A DNA stretch of 64,000 nucleotides. Source: Gimesia alba. Lineage in GTDB: Bacteria > Planctomycetota > Planctomycetia > Planctomycetales > Planctomycetaceae. The notes beneath the pieces are model-generated. The model was given only the letters and a program-made list of their open reading frames with translations. It made no database searches and was not told where the DNA came from. This document shows positions 9,465 to 20,309 of this stretch, piece after piece; positions within the stretch are counted from its first letter, which is position 1, and the number at the start of each line of letters is the position of its first letter. The DNA is taken from assembly GCF_007744675.1 (NCBI RefSeq), contig NZ_CP036269.1, positions 6,065,046 through 6,129,045 on the forward strand, in the 5' to 3' direction. Made by a program: the position numbers and the translations under genes.

Positions 9465-10094
9465 TTAAGACTCCTGATTAATTTTCACTACGTAAAATAC
9501 TTGTTTTTCCGAGTTATAGTCTGATAAACGAACCCAATCCCCCTTCTGGATCGAACTGTCTTCAGAACGAATATGTAGTTTCAAGGGGGCTCCTTCTGCT
9601 TCCATTTCTGCCTGCCCATATCGTTCGGATACTGAACTACTCGTGACTTGGCAGGACTTCCCCAGTAATGTTTCGATTTCATTTGGGGGAGTAAACTGAA
9701 AATACCCTTTAAATGGTTGAGTAATCAGTTTCGTCACCACCAAACTGATTCCCATATTTCGCAATGCTAACGGCAAATAATCCATTACCGTATTAATCTC
9801 GATCTTGGAATCAAAGTTGATTGAAAGCATCCACATGCTGAGTGAAAAGATGCTTAGCCATAACATCACCGGCACTTCGCCTAAATTCAGAAACCGTAAA
9901 CCGATAAAACCAAAATCAAGTATTGATGGACTGTCTGTACCGATTTCGAAATCGAGATCAAAATCCAGCAAATCAAAATCCAAGACCCCCAATATGACGC
10001 TCACCCAATACAACAGACATAGCCCGACCAACACCGTTGCCGGCAATGTGGGCCAGTTAATTGCAGCGTGTATCAATTCGCTCACGATTTTCAC
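9465..10094 (-). CDS. YqiJ-like membrane protein with OB-fold domain
   Basis: A 209-residue protein with the YqiJ/DUF1449-like plan. Hydrophobic segments lie near residues 16-38 (ATVLVGLCLLYWVSVILGVL) and 75-95 (VPVMLWLSIFSLSMWML). A further amphipathic or membrane stretch lies near 113-130. A C-terminal soluble domain (about 140-209) reads LLGKSCQVTSS...GDWVRLSDYNSEKQVFYVVKI, like an NfeD/YqiJ OB fold. Such proteins are encoded beside flotillins and are thought to partner with them. The start is GTG 10094; no strong Shine-Dalgarno sequence precedes it. It is the first gene of the three-gene minus-strand operon. Confidence 0.8.
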   Translation of the reverse strand: MKIVSELIHAAINWPTLPATVLVGLCLLYWVSVILGVLDFDLLDFDLDFEIGTDSPSILDFGFIGLRFLNLGEVPVMLWLSIFSLSMWMLSINFDSKIEINTVMDYLPLALRNMGISLVVTKLITQPFKGYFQFTPPNEIETLLGKSCQVTSSSVSERYGQAEMEAEGAPLKLHIRSEDSSIQKGDWVRLSDYNSEKQVFYVVKINQES

Positions 10095-10405
10095 CGGATA
10101 GTAAGGGGATGTGAAAAAATCCTACGAGCTCGTTCTGGATAGAATCCAACGAGTATGGTTACTCCAGTATGAACCCTAAAAACGGGTCTATCGCATTGAG
10201 AACGTAATTTTCTTTGATTGGATCACGAAAACCTGCGAAACCGGCAGATTTTTTCTTGATGTCGGAATCGTTAGCAAAAAGCGAGTTGTTCAGAGAACAT
10301 TCAATGTAAGACAAGCGAATGAGCAAAATGGAAAATTTGTTCCAGTGAGGCAAGATTTGCTCAAGATTTTATTTGAGTCTGTCACGAAGTCAGGGAGGTC
10401 AAGGC
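10095..10405. other. Intergenic region upstream of the flotillin operon
   Basis: About 310 bases between the start of the YqiJ-like gene and the fabI terminator. I see no convincing coding region and no RNA gene. It presumably holds the promoter of the flotillin operon, but I cannot assign -35/-10 boxes with confidence. Confidence 0.5.
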
Positions 10406-10452
10406 GTGAAAAAAGCCACCTGTTGTAACGGTTATGTTCAACTGGTGGCTTG
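10406..10452 (-). terminator. Intrinsic terminator of fabI
   Basis: On the minus strand AAGCCACC-A-GTTG pairs with CAAC-A-GGTGGCTT and is followed directly by a run of six Ts. It lies 28 bases beyond the fabI stop codon. Confidence 0.85.
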
Positions 10453-10479
10453 AAAGCATTATCAGTATTGCAGGTGCGG

Positions 10480-11301
10480 CTAAGCTTCAGCCTGCTGTTG
10501 CTGTAATTCGATCGGCGGGGCCCCCATAATATGGTAGCCTGAATCGACGTGATGATTTTCGCCGGAGACACCACTCGACAGATCACTTAACAGGTACATG
10601 CCAGCCTTGCCTACATCTTCCGGAGTAATATTTTTGCGAAGCGGCGACATGGTCTGATACAACTTCATCATCATATCAAACTCACCCACGGCAGAGGAAC
10701 TGAGAGTCTTCAAAGGTCCTGCACTCAGACTGTTAATACGAATGCCTTCCGGGCCGAGTTCATTCGCCAGATACATCACGGAATTCTCAAGGGCGGATTT
10801 GCAGATTCCCATCACATTGTAACCGGGAATCACTTTTTCGCCGCCCAGGTAACTCAGAGTCAAAATACTTCCGCCTGGTTTCAGAATGTCTTTGGACCGA
10901 TTGGCAATCGCCAGCAGACTGTAGACACTGATTTCCATCGACAGCTTGAAACCATCGCGACTCACGTTGTAAACAGGCCCCTTCAGGTCGTCCATCGGAG
11001 CATAAGCAATGGAGTGCAACACAAAGTCAATTTCGCCGTACTCTTGCTTGACCGTTTCAAAGACGCGATCCAAGTCTTCATCTTTGGTCACATCACAGGG
11101 AAGCATAATTTTTGCGCCCTTGGGCTCAACCAGCTTTCTCAAACGACGTTCCATGCGTGGTCGTTCGGGATCTTTATCGGGAAGGTGCGTGAATGCGATC
11201 TCGGCCCCTTCGTCATAAAGTTTTTCCGTAATGGCCCAGGCGATTGAATGATCGTTCGCGATGCCAAAAACCAGACCTTTTTTGCCTTCAAAAAGCCCCA
11301 T
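10480..11301 (-). CDS. fabI: Enoyl-[acyl-carrier-protein] reductase (NADH), FabI
   Basis: A 273-residue short-chain dehydrogenase of the FabI type. It reduces trans-2-enoyl-ACP in the last step of each fatty acid elongation round. The N-terminal nucleotide site reads [16 protein letters not shown], as in FabI rather than ordinary SDRs. The family catalytic pattern Tyr-x6-Lys is present in [12 protein letters not shown]. The C-terminal [13 protein letters not shown] motif is also typical. Length fits the family (about 260-270). The start at ATG 11301 has GGAG about 10 bases upstream. It is separated from rpoD by a terminator, so it probably has its own promoter in 11302-11425. Confidence 0.95.
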   Translation of the reverse strand: MGLFEGKKGLVFGIANDHSIAWAITEKLYDEGAEIAFTHLPDKDPERPRMERRLRKLVEPKGAKIMLPCDVTKDEDLDRVFETVKQEYGEIDFVLHSIAYAPMDDLKGPVYNVSRDGFKLSMEISVYSLLAIANRSKDILKPGGSILTLSYLGGEKVIPGYNVMGICKSALENSVMYLANELGPEGIRINSLSAGPLKTLSSSAVGEFDMMMKLYQTMSPLRKNITPEDVGKAGMYLLSDLSSGVSGENHHVDSGYHIMGAPPIELQQQQAEA

Positions 11302-11427
11302 GCTGTGCTACTCCGTAAATATTATGAGATCTAAGATGATTGAAGTTCTCGGAACGTTCAATCAGTTGTTGATGTCAGTTTTCGCTGATTGCGTATAAAC
11401 TATTCGAATTGTGCGAAATAGAAAAGG

Positions 11428-11467
11428 CAAAGGCGGCTTGTTGTTCGTGAAAACAGCAAACCGCCTT
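11428..11467 (-). terminator. Intrinsic terminator of rpoD
   Basis: On the minus strand AAGGCGG-TTTGCTG pairs imperfectly with AACAAGC-CGCCTT, followed by a T-rich stretch (TGCCTTTTC). It lies 33 bases after the sigma factor stop codon. Confidence 0.75.
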
Positions 11468-11500
11468 GATTCGAGAATTGATTAAATAGCTTGTTCGAGA

Positions 11501-13267
<1,767 letters not shown>

Positions 13268-14329
13268 GGGTCACTCCCTTAATATGTATTGTCAAAAAAA
13301 TTACGGCCACACGTCCGTGTGTAACCACGGCGGTTCAGTTTATGAGAATAAAAGGATCGTATTTACAGAAGACATCAAGTTTGCTCCTCTCACTATCCTT
13401 TTCCAAATTTTTGTTACTGATTTCACTCGTTATCTATTAAGTGTCACTCTACTCTGCACCTATCAATTCCTATAGCGATAGAGCAGTGAAATAATTGCAA
13501 AAACCCCAAAACCTGTCAGTTGATTTCAAACCGACTTCAGATTCCTTCTCCCCTAACCGAAAATGGAAGAAGAGCGATCTAAAATACAACCTGATCGTTA
13601 GCGGTAAAATGGGCGTCGCGTAGAGCATCTGAAAAACTAAGTTGCTCAAATACGCTTTCACGCTCTTAGTCGGAGCATCCGGTTCGCCAACATAATTAAT
13701 CAAGAGGGTTCTCTCCCAAGGCATCCTTACTTCTCCCGAGAACCTGAAAAAGCCAATAAGCCTCCAGCTCATATAGCCCCATCCTACCACAACTTTTCGT
13801 AACGTCTACGGAAATCCACAACGACGATTTAAAAAATTCTAAAAAACCTCTGCAACGTTACCAGCTAACAACTTACGAAAGCTGATGGTTTTCCCTTCAT
13901 TCTTAAAAGCAGTATTGATTGCGAACCCAATTAATCTGGTTAAACCACAAGGCGACAGTAGCTTAAGAAGCAAATCTGCCCCCACTTAAAACCAGCATAC
14001 TTCTGCCTCATACCTCTATTTTCACACCCTCAGGCAAATAGTCAATCCCCTGATTCTAAACCTCGTGAAGCATATATGAACATTTATCAAACAGGCCGTT
14101 TATCCAGTCTCTCTGGATTATAGCAGAAACCCGCCATGCTCTCTTGAGGAAACAATTTCGCTAGATTGAACTTATGACAGGGCTTGATATACTGGGAGAC
14201 TGCGAATTTTCAATAGTTTGTTTAATAAAAGTCGGTCGAGGATTACTGTCTAAACCAGAGCCCTGGTTCGTGATCGCAAACCTTACTGTAAATTTATTGG
14301 CTGTAGTTGAGAAAGTGGAATCAGTTCAA
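13268..14329. other. Long divergent intergenic region between rpoD and citrate synthase
   Basis: About 1.06 kb, clearly more AT-rich than the flanking genes. Open frames occur in it (for example 13470-13790 minus), but their products are compositionally odd, have no recognisable domain and no good ribosome binding site. No tRNA-like fold was seen. It should contain the promoters of both rpoD and the citrate synthase gene. Confidence 0.5.
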
Positions 14330-15478
14330 ATGAGCGCAGACGACGTAGAGAAAACATCAAGCGAAGCTGTCAAAGGGCTTAAAGGAATCATTGCGGCTGA
14401 CAGTTCCATCTGTCTAGTCAACGGAACCGAGGGGAAACTGCTGTATCGTGGTTACAACATCGACGATCTGGCAGAACATGCAACATTTGAAGAAGTCTCT
14501 TATCTGTTATTGAACGGAGAGCTTCCCAATGCAGGGCAACTGGCAGAGTATCAGGAAAGCCTGAAGCAATATCGCAGCATCCCAAGTGAACTGATCGACG
14601 CCCTCAAAACGCTTCCCACATCAGCACCACCAATGGCATTGTTGCGAACTCTCACATCAATGGCAGGGGTTTACGATCCTGATGCAGAATCGGAATCGAG
14701 TGACAAACGACTGCAGATCTCTATCAAGTTAATTTCACAAATCCCCACAATTGTAGCCGCCATCCATCGAGTGCGAAAAGGATTGGATCCAGTCGATCCA
14801 GACCCGAGCCTGTGCCATGCCGGGAACTTCATGTACATGCTCAATGGAGAAAAACCGAGTGAAGACGCCACACGTGCGATGGACCTGATCCTGACACTGC
14901 ATGCAGAGCACGGACTCAATGCAAGCACATTCACCAGTCGCGTGATCATTGCAACGCTACCTGATATTTATTCCGCAATCACGGGCGCCATCGGTGCTCT
15001 CAAAGGGAAGCTGCATGGCGGAGCAAATACCGAAGTCCTCAAGACACTATTTGAAATCGGTTCCGTGGACAACATCGCACCGTATGTGAAAAAAGTGCGA
15101 GAAGCCAAAGGGAAATTCATGGGCTTTGGTCATGCGGTCTATCAGGTAGAAGATCCTCGTGCCAAGCACTTAAAAGAACTCTCACGACGCCTGGGGGAAG
15201 AAACCGGCGAACCGAAATGGTACGAAATGTCGATCGAGATGGAAAAGCTCGTTTACGCAGAAATCAAACGCAACTGCAATGTCGACTTCTATTCTGCTAG
15301 CCTGCAGCACTACATGGGAATCCCAGGCGATTTGTTTACATGTATCTTTGCTGCCAGCCGCATCGCAGGTTGGTGTGCCCATATCCTGGAACAACTCGAC
15401 GGAAACAAAATTATCCGTCCCAAGGCCAATTACATCGGCTATGAAGAACGACCTTACGTTTCCGTTAGTGAGCGTTAA
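14330..15478 (+). CDS. Citrate synthase (type II-like, about 380 residues)
   Basis: A 382-residue citrate synthase condensing oxaloacetate and acetyl-CoA at entry to the TCA cycle; a 2-methylcitrate synthase role cannot be excluded. The N-terminus has LVNGTEGKLLYRGYNIDDLA. The catalytic histidines are in KGKLHGGANTE and FMGFGHAVYQVEDPRA. The aspartate is in NVDFYSASLQHYMGIP. I choose ATG 14330 (MSADDVEK) because the open frame upstream to 14174 encodes a hydrophobic stretch unlike the family. The Shine-Dalgarno sequence is weak (GTGGA). A strong terminator follows 26 bases after the stop. Confidence 0.93.
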   Translation: MSADDVEKTSSEAVKGLKGIIAADSSICLVNGTEGKLLYRGYNIDDLAEHATFEEVSYLLLNGELPNAGQLAEYQESLKQYRSIPSELIDALKTLPTSAPPMALLRTLTSMAGVYDPDAESESSDKRLQISIKLISQIPTIVAAIHRVRKGLDPVDPDPSLCHAGNFMYMLNGEKPSEDATRAMDLILTLHAEHGLNASTFTSRVIIATLPDIYSAITGAIGALKGKLHGGANTEVLKTLFEIGSVDNIAPYVKKVREAKGKFMGFGHAVYQVEDPRAKHLKELSRRLGEETGEPKWYEMSIEMEKLVYAEIKRNCNVDFYSASLQHYMGIPGDLFTCIFAASRIAGWCAHILEQLDGNKIIRPKANYIGYEERPYVSVSER

Positions 15479-15503
15479 GCGAAAGATCGTCATTGAAAAC
15501 TCG

Positions 15504-15530
15504 AACCCCGGCTCAATACCGGGGTTTTTT
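15504..15530 (+). terminator. Intrinsic terminator of citrate synthase
   Basis: AACCCCGG and CCGGGGTT form an 8-bp perfect stem around CTCAATA, followed by six Ts. Confidence 0.95.
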
Positions 15531-15604
15531 CTACGATTGAATTCACAGGATCAAACACTGATTGATTCACGACGCATGTATTTAAATGAGACAGGGAGCC
15601 AACA

Positions 15605-16489
15605 ATGCGAAACGCGGTCCGTTTTGTGAAATTCAAGTCCGGGTTACTCTGCCTGATGCTCCTGCTCTGTGGCTTCAAGTCTGTTGATGCCCGTGTTATC
15701 TACGTGGACAACCGCGCTGGGAACAACGCCTTAAACGGATTCTCACCCAAAATTGTCGACGGCAAAAACGGCCCTGTCAAAACGATTCAACGAGCACTGG
15801 ACTATGCTCGAAGAGGCGACAAAATCATTCTCATCAACAACAAGATACCGTATTACGAATCGATCAGCCTCTCCGGAAAACGGTTCAGTGGTATCGGAAA
15901 GGAAAATTTCACGATCCTCGGAAACGGTGCGACTCTCAATGGAAGCATTAAGATCCCCATGAACGGCTGGAAACAACTGGCCAACGACCTTTGGAAGGTG
16001 ACTCCCTATCGAAAAGGTTATTTCAATCTATATCTGGATGGAAAAATTCTTCCCGAATACAAACCAGAGAAAAAGCAACCTGTCAAACTGGATGACATCC
16101 CCACTGGTAAATGGGCCGTCTACCAGGGAGCCATCTATTATCGTGGCTCAAAAAATCAACTACCACCCACCGAAGCCTTTTCTCTCGCAGGAAAGTCAGT
16201 CGGCGTCTCACTGATTGATGTAGAGGGAGTCTCTATTTCAGACTTAAACATCGAAAATTTCCGAATCGATGGCATCAACATCCACGACCGCTGTAAAAAT
16301 ATTGTGTTGGAAAATGTAACCTGCTCAGGGAACGGACGCAGCGGACTTTCGGTCAATGGGACTTCGCAAGTGGAAGTGATTGACTCCAAACTCGTCAACA
16401 ATCGCTTAGAAGACCTGCTGGTGACAGAACAGGGAGTCGCCGATCTCAAGCAGACAGAGCTCAGCAAAAAAGGCACAGTTACTCCCTGA
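15605..16489 (+). CDS. Secreted right-handed beta-helix protein
   Basis: A 294-residue exported protein. Residues 1-29 form a signal peptide (LLCLMLLLCGFKSVDA). Then comes YVDNRAGNNALNG...GPVKTIQRALDYARRGDKI, the typical start of DUF1565/pectate-lyase-like parallel beta-helix proteins. The C-terminal half has repeated short strands (VSISDLNIENFRIDGI, IVLENVTCSGNGRSGL, VEVIDSKLVNNRLEDL) matching PbH1 coils. The fold suggests binding or cleavage of a polysaccharide at the cell surface, but no catalytic residues can be assigned. The start at ATG 15605 has GGGAG 6 bases upstream. It converges with the next gene, with only 4 bases between the stop codons. Confidence 0.8.
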   Translation: MRNAVRFVKFKSGLLCLMLLLCGFKSVDARVIYVDNRAGNNALNGFSPKIVDGKNGPVKTIQRALDYARRGDKIILINNKIPYYESISLSGKRFSGIGKENFTILGNGATLNGSIKIPMNGWKQLANDLWKVTPYRKGYFNLYLDGKILPEYKPEKKQPVKLDDIPTGKWAVYQGAIYYRGSKNQLPPTEAFSLAGKSVGVSLIDVEGVSISDLNIENFRIDGINIHDRCKNIVLENVTCSGNGRSGLSVNGTSQVEVIDSKLVNNRLEDLLVTEQGVADLKQTELSKKGTVTP

Positions 16490-16493
16490 TGTT

Positions 16494-17537
16494 TCAGCCA
16501 TTGGTTTCTGGTAGTGTTGCTTCTGTGCCATCGATTCCTTCCAGTTCCTCAAGCTCATTCTCCGCTTCCCGTTCTGCCTGACTGAGTTTCAGGCCTTCAC
16601 GATTGGAAAAATATAATCCAATCAGAGTCACTGGAATATACTGAGAAAGCTGATAGTAAATGGAAGCCGCGAAAACATCCGACTTGGAAACACCAAACCC
16701 TTGTAGGCTGACCCAGAAGCAAAGCTGAATGATACCAAAGAATCCCGGCGTGGAAGGTACCGTCACTCCAATCGCGGTCACTCCCAGCACCACAAGCGCT
16801 GCTAATGGCGTGACTTGAATATCAAAACTCCAGAGCGCAACGAAAATACTCAGCCCATTGATGGCCCATTGTGCAAAGGAGGTCCAGATGATCCCAAAAC
16901 TGAGCCGTTTGCTTTTCATCGATGCCATTCCGACAGCCCCCGATTGCATCATTTCCAAAACAAGATGCGTCAATTTTTCAGGCAAAAATCGCAGGTAACT
17001 GAAGATTTTACGGAACAGGCCGATCACAGCTTCGGTCCAGATTAGATAGGCAGCTACTACCAGGATAGCCACACAAATGACAACTGCCGTAACCAGGCTA
17101 TAAGAGCGATAGTCTTCAGGAATATTCGGGGTAAAGTAAATGCCGACACCCAGGAAACACAGTATCGCTACAATATCAAACAACCGCTCCAGAACAACGG
17201 TCGAAAGGACGGTTGTCTTGGGAATCTGAAACTGGCGGCTCAGTACATAGACACGCAAAAACTCACCCAGATGCGCAGGCAGAATATTGTTTCCCATAAA
17301 TCCAATCATCATCGCCGGGGTAACTTGCGATACTGAAAGGTTTTTGACCGGTTCCAGCAGCATCCTCCACCGCAATGCTTTGAGCCAGAAGAAAACATAG
17401 AGCAATGCGAACATTCCTGGTAAAGTCCAGTAATTCGCACGTTGAAAACTTTCCTTGATCTGCTCAAGATCAATTCCCCAGACAGCTGCCAGCAGGCAGG
17501 CGACTGTGATGATGATTCCAATCACCAGCTTGATCAT
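16494..17537 (-). CDS. Lysylphosphatidylglycerol synthase TM-like (UPF0104) membrane protein
   Basis: A 347-residue integral membrane protein with about eight hydrophobic segments, for example MIKLVIGIIITVACLLAAVW, the stretch around residue 150 (VTAVVICVAILVVAAYL), and VVLGVTAIGVTVPSTPGFFG near residue 255. The GNNILPAHLGEFLRVYVLSR motif and the PSTPGFFG loop mark the LPG_synthase_TM/UPF0104 family. These relate to the membrane half of MprF and to YbhN-like proteins that move or modify lipids. No soluble synthetase domain is present. The C-terminal tail is acidic (ENELEELEG). Start ATG 17537 follows AGGAGAG at a rather long distance. Confidence 0.85.
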   Translation of the reverse strand: MIKLVIGIIITVACLLAAVWGIDLEQIKESFQRANYWTLPGMFALLYVFFWLKALRWRMLLEPVKNLSVSQVTPAMMIGFMGNNILPAHLGEFLRVYVLSRQFQIPKTTVLSTVVLERLFDIVAILCFLGVGIYFTPNIPEDYRSYSLVTAVVICVAILVVAAYLIWTEAVIGLFRKIFSYLRFLPEKLTHLVLEMMQSGAVGMASMKSKRLSFGIIWTSFAQWAINGLSIFVALWSFDIQVTPLAALVVLGVTAIGVTVPSTPGFFGIIQLCFWVSLQGFGVSKSDVFAASIYYQLSQYIPVTLIGLYFSNREGLKLSQAEREAENELEELEGIDGTEATLPETNG

Positions 17538-17926
17538 TTTCGATTTATTGATTTGAATCTCTCCTGAAATAATGCAGCAAGATTAATGAAATCTCAGAGC
17601 GGTATCGTATGTTTTTTGTTGCTTCCACTGCGGCTATCATACAGCAACTCAGTGAGTCCAGCTACAGAAACTAAAACCGCCAGACCTCTGAAACCTCCCA
17701 TTTTCTCAAATTCAATGCACTTCTAACATGAATTTTTTACAATGTTTACAGCTTTGCAGTAAAACCTCTTGCCAACTTAATACGAGAATTTTATCCTTCT
17801 TCCCTCTTCGTATGTTTTGTCGAACTTTTTTTCTTCGATGAGCATCAGGGACTCTACCCCACTAAAGATTCCCGTTTGGATTTACAGGAATATTTTATCA
17901 AGGGATTGAACGCAAGGAGCTCATGG
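17538..17926. other. Divergent intergenic region
   Basis: About 390 bases between two divergently transcribed genes. It is T-rich in its middle part and presumably holds both promoters. Nothing else is recognised. Confidence 0.45.
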
Positions 17927-18244
17927 ATGAGCATTTTAAAGATTTATTACCCCGAAGATACACACAGCGAGCCAGTCACCTCGCAGGAAGAATCTGCTTC
18001 AATGATTCTTCCGTTTCAGAGAAGATACCCTAAGAAACCTCATTTTCTTAAACAGGAGGACTGGGTATTAAAGCGAGCACGCATTCTGTTTCAGAACCAA
18101 CAGTGCCCCGCTTGCAACAGCTCTTCCATCGACAAACTGGAATTACGAGATGGTTTACTCAATCGGAAGAATCGCCTGATTCCCGGTACTTCAACGGTTG
18201 TTGGCTTCCGGTGTGAATCTTGTGATACAGAATGGCCCGCCTGA
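17927..18244 (+). CDS. Small zinc-ribbon protein
   Basis: A 105-residue soluble protein with an apparent C-terminal zinc ribbon: CPAC near residue 60 and CESC near residue 99. Such ribbons mediate nucleic acid or protein contacts; no specific family is recognised. The start at ATG 17927 is preceded by AAGGAG (17914-17919) at 7 bases, better than the TTG at 17876. It converges with the AAA ATPase gene; a short GC hairpin (CCCGC...GCGGG, 18237-18254) lies between the two stops but lacks a T-run. Confidence 0.65.
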   Translation: MSILKIYYPEDTHSEPVTSQEESASMILPFQRRYPKKPHFLKQEDWVLKRARILFQNQQCPACNSSSIDKLELRDGLLNRKNRLIPGTSTVVGFRCESCDTEWPA

Positions 18245-18264
18245 CTTCGCGGGAATCGAGCAAA

Positions 18265-19857
18265 TCACATTACTGAGAAGTAATTTTCGACAGCAAAGTC
18301 AAATGCGTCTGGTGAAAGTTTCTTAGGCATTTCTTTGTAAACGCAGAAATTTTTCACCTGCAGTAACAGGTCACGTGGCTGACAGGCACGGAACGGCCGA
18401 TTGACGGCTTTGTAATGCGTGTCGACCAGATACTGGTACGACTTTTCGTCGAATTGGAAACCCATCAACGGTGCCATCAATTCAAACAACGCCCGAAATT
18501 CCTCTTCCGAGGGATCAAGGGCTTCGATCTTGTATGGAATCCGCCGCAAAAACGCAGCATCAACCAGATCTTTCGGCTCCAGGTTCGTGGAAAAGATAAT
18601 CAGCTGGTCAAACGGGACCTGTATTTTCTTTCCACTGGGAAGATTCAGAAAGTCGTATCGTTTTTCCAGAGGCACAATCCAGCGATTCAGCAATTCGTCA
18701 ACGGGCATTCTCTGTCGACCAAAGTCGTCAATCACGAAGGTGCCACAATTGCTTTTCAACTGCAGCGGTGCTTCACAAATTTTGGTTTGCGGGTTCTGGG
18801 TGATCTCCAGTTCTTTCATGGTCAATTCGCCCCCCGCAATCACGGTCGGACGCACGATCTGAACCCAGCGTGGGTCGACGCCTGATAAATCAAACAGCCC
18901 CTCTGAATTATTTTCCTGAATCACCTCTTCATGCAGACCGGGATCAAAGATCCGGATAATATCGCCATCAATTCCCATACAACGGGGAATCCAGATCGTT
19001 GAGCCAAAGGCTTTGGTAATCCGCTCGGCAATACTGGTTTTCCCATTACCGGCTTCACCAAACAGAAACATACCCCGTCCTGAATTGACGGCAGGGCCCA
19101 GACGATCCAGCATCTTCGGATTAATAATCAAATCGGAAAATGCTTCTTTCAAATCTGCTTCTGTCGCTTCCTGCTTGGCAATACTCTGGGCTTCCATTGC
19201 CTTCAGATAATCTTTGAAACAAACGGGGGCCGCACCGAAATAGGTACACTCTTGTGTATAGCGACGGGCACGCTCACGTCCCAGCTCGGTAATTGTAAAT
19301 TCATAGTCGCCCATTTCGGCCGTGCCACCATAGGCGACCAGCTGGTCCTGCTTAGCACGTTTCAAGATGGGGTCGATAATGCCGAATGGAAGTTTGACCT
19401 GCTGACTGATCTGACGACCGGTCTGCGTTCCCTTGGCGAGCAGGTATTTTAAGATCAGGCGTTCAATTTCGTCCTGGGTTAAGCCGGTGTCTTCTAATGT
19501 TTCAGGGCATTGAGGAATAAAGCTTCCGTGTTGTTGCTCATCAGCATCCCCCTTCAACAGAGACTGCACACGATTAAATAACTGGCTCAGGTGTTGATCT
19601 TTACCGATCACACGCATAGGCTCAGAGACATCCGTTTCGCCGGAAAGCTGTTCCGCGGTTTTGACCGCCAGCTCTTCTAGTGCAGCTTCACTACTCGAAT
19701 CGTCCGAATCACCATCACCGGTCAGATTCAGCATGCTGAGCGAAGCAAGCAATTCTTCCGTGTTAACAGCATTCGAAGCAGTTTTGCCCTGTTTCTCAGG
19801 ATCACTGTTTTTGTCTAACAAACTTGAAAGATCGGATTCAGAGTCGTTCGCTGCCAT
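18265..19857 (-). CDS. AAA+ ATPase with winged-helix-like N-terminal domain
   Basis: A 530-residue protein. The N-terminal 120 residues are acidic and low in complexity. Residues 125-205 look like a winged helix ([18 protein letters not shown]...[19 protein letters not shown]). The AAA+ domain follows, with Walker [18 protein letters not shown] near residue 268 and Walker B TFVIDDFG near 370. A sensor-like segment ([12 protein letters not shown]) and an arginine pair ([10 protein letters not shown]) follow. It resembles MoxR/COG0714-type ATPases common in planctomycetes, thought to act as chaperones or remodelling factors. Start ATG 19857 (MAANDSES) is preferred over an upstream GTG at 19929, since the extra residues look non-coding; the ribosome site is weak in either case. 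Confidence 0.75.
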   Translation of the reverse strand: MAANDSESDLSSLLDKNSDPEKQGKTASNAVNTEELLASLSMLNLTGDGDSDDSSSEAALEELAVKTAEQLSGETDVSEPMRVIGKDQHLSQLFNRVQSLLKGDADEQQHGSFIPQCPETLEDTGLTQDEIERLILKYLLAKGTQTGRQISQQVKLPFGIIDPILKRAKQDQLVAYGGTAEMGDYEFTITELGRERARRYTQECTYFGAAPVCFKDYLKAMEAQSIAKQEATEADLKEAFSDLIINPKMLDRLGPAVNSGRGMFLFGEAGNGKTSIAERITKAFGSTIWIPRCMGIDGDIIRIFDPGLHEEVIQENNSEGLFDLSGVDPRWVQIVRPTVIAGGELTMKELEITQNPQTKICEAPLQLKSNCGTFVIDDFGRQRMPVDELLNRWIVPLEKRYDFLNLPSGKKIQVPFDQLIIFSTNLEPKDLVDAAFLRRIPYKIEALDPSEEEFRALFELMAPLMGFQFDEKSYQYLVDTHYKAVNRPFRACQPRDLLLQVKNFCVYKEMPKKLSPDAFDFAVENYFSVM

Positions 19858-20309
19858 GGTCGGTTCACAATCAATCAATTTGCACTGAAATAAACAGTTT
19901 ACATCACCTGAATGATATCGCACTGACAATCAGAGCCTGTCAGGAATGATCCAGATAAAATGCAGTGACATTTCATTTTCTTAGATGCAAGGAAACCTTA
20001 GGTCATATAACTCACAAGTCAAATCGATTCTGACCGACACCAGAAAGAACCTGCCTCTCCAATCTTTGAATGCAGTCCTCTCAGATGATCCTGTGAATAC
20101 CGAATTGCCGCCCGTGTATCGATCAGTGCGATTATTCCATTCATCCCGATTAAGCATCGCAAAGAAGATACGACCGTTTATTTTTATGAACGACTGTGCG
20201 ATCAAAGACTTACGATTTGACTTGATATCGCGGCGACCTAGATTCCTTCTGTAAGAGGTCCCATTCTCGAATGGGCAAGGTCTGTCTTCACCTACGTATC
20301 GGATTTATT
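19858..20309. other. Divergent intergenic region upstream of the asparagine synthase cassette
   Basis: About 450 bases between divergently transcribed genes. Small open frames overlap on both strands, but none has a convincing start or composition. It probably carries the promoter of the five-gene cassette that follows; I cannot place the boxes reliably. Confidence 0.45.

Noticed and set aside
10159-10353. 64-codon minus-strand frame between the flotillin operon and fabI
   Set aside because: No ribosome site or recognisable feature; the fabI terminator and AT-rich spacer explain the region.
13600-13720. Possible tRNA-like segment (a GGTTCG T-arm-like motif near 13680)
   Set aside because: No matching acceptor stem or anticodon arm could be drawn around it.
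13470-13790. Possible 106-residue gene between rpoD and citrate synthase
   Set aside because: No ribosome site, no family likeness and odd aromatic-rich composition; the surrounding kilobase looks non-coding.
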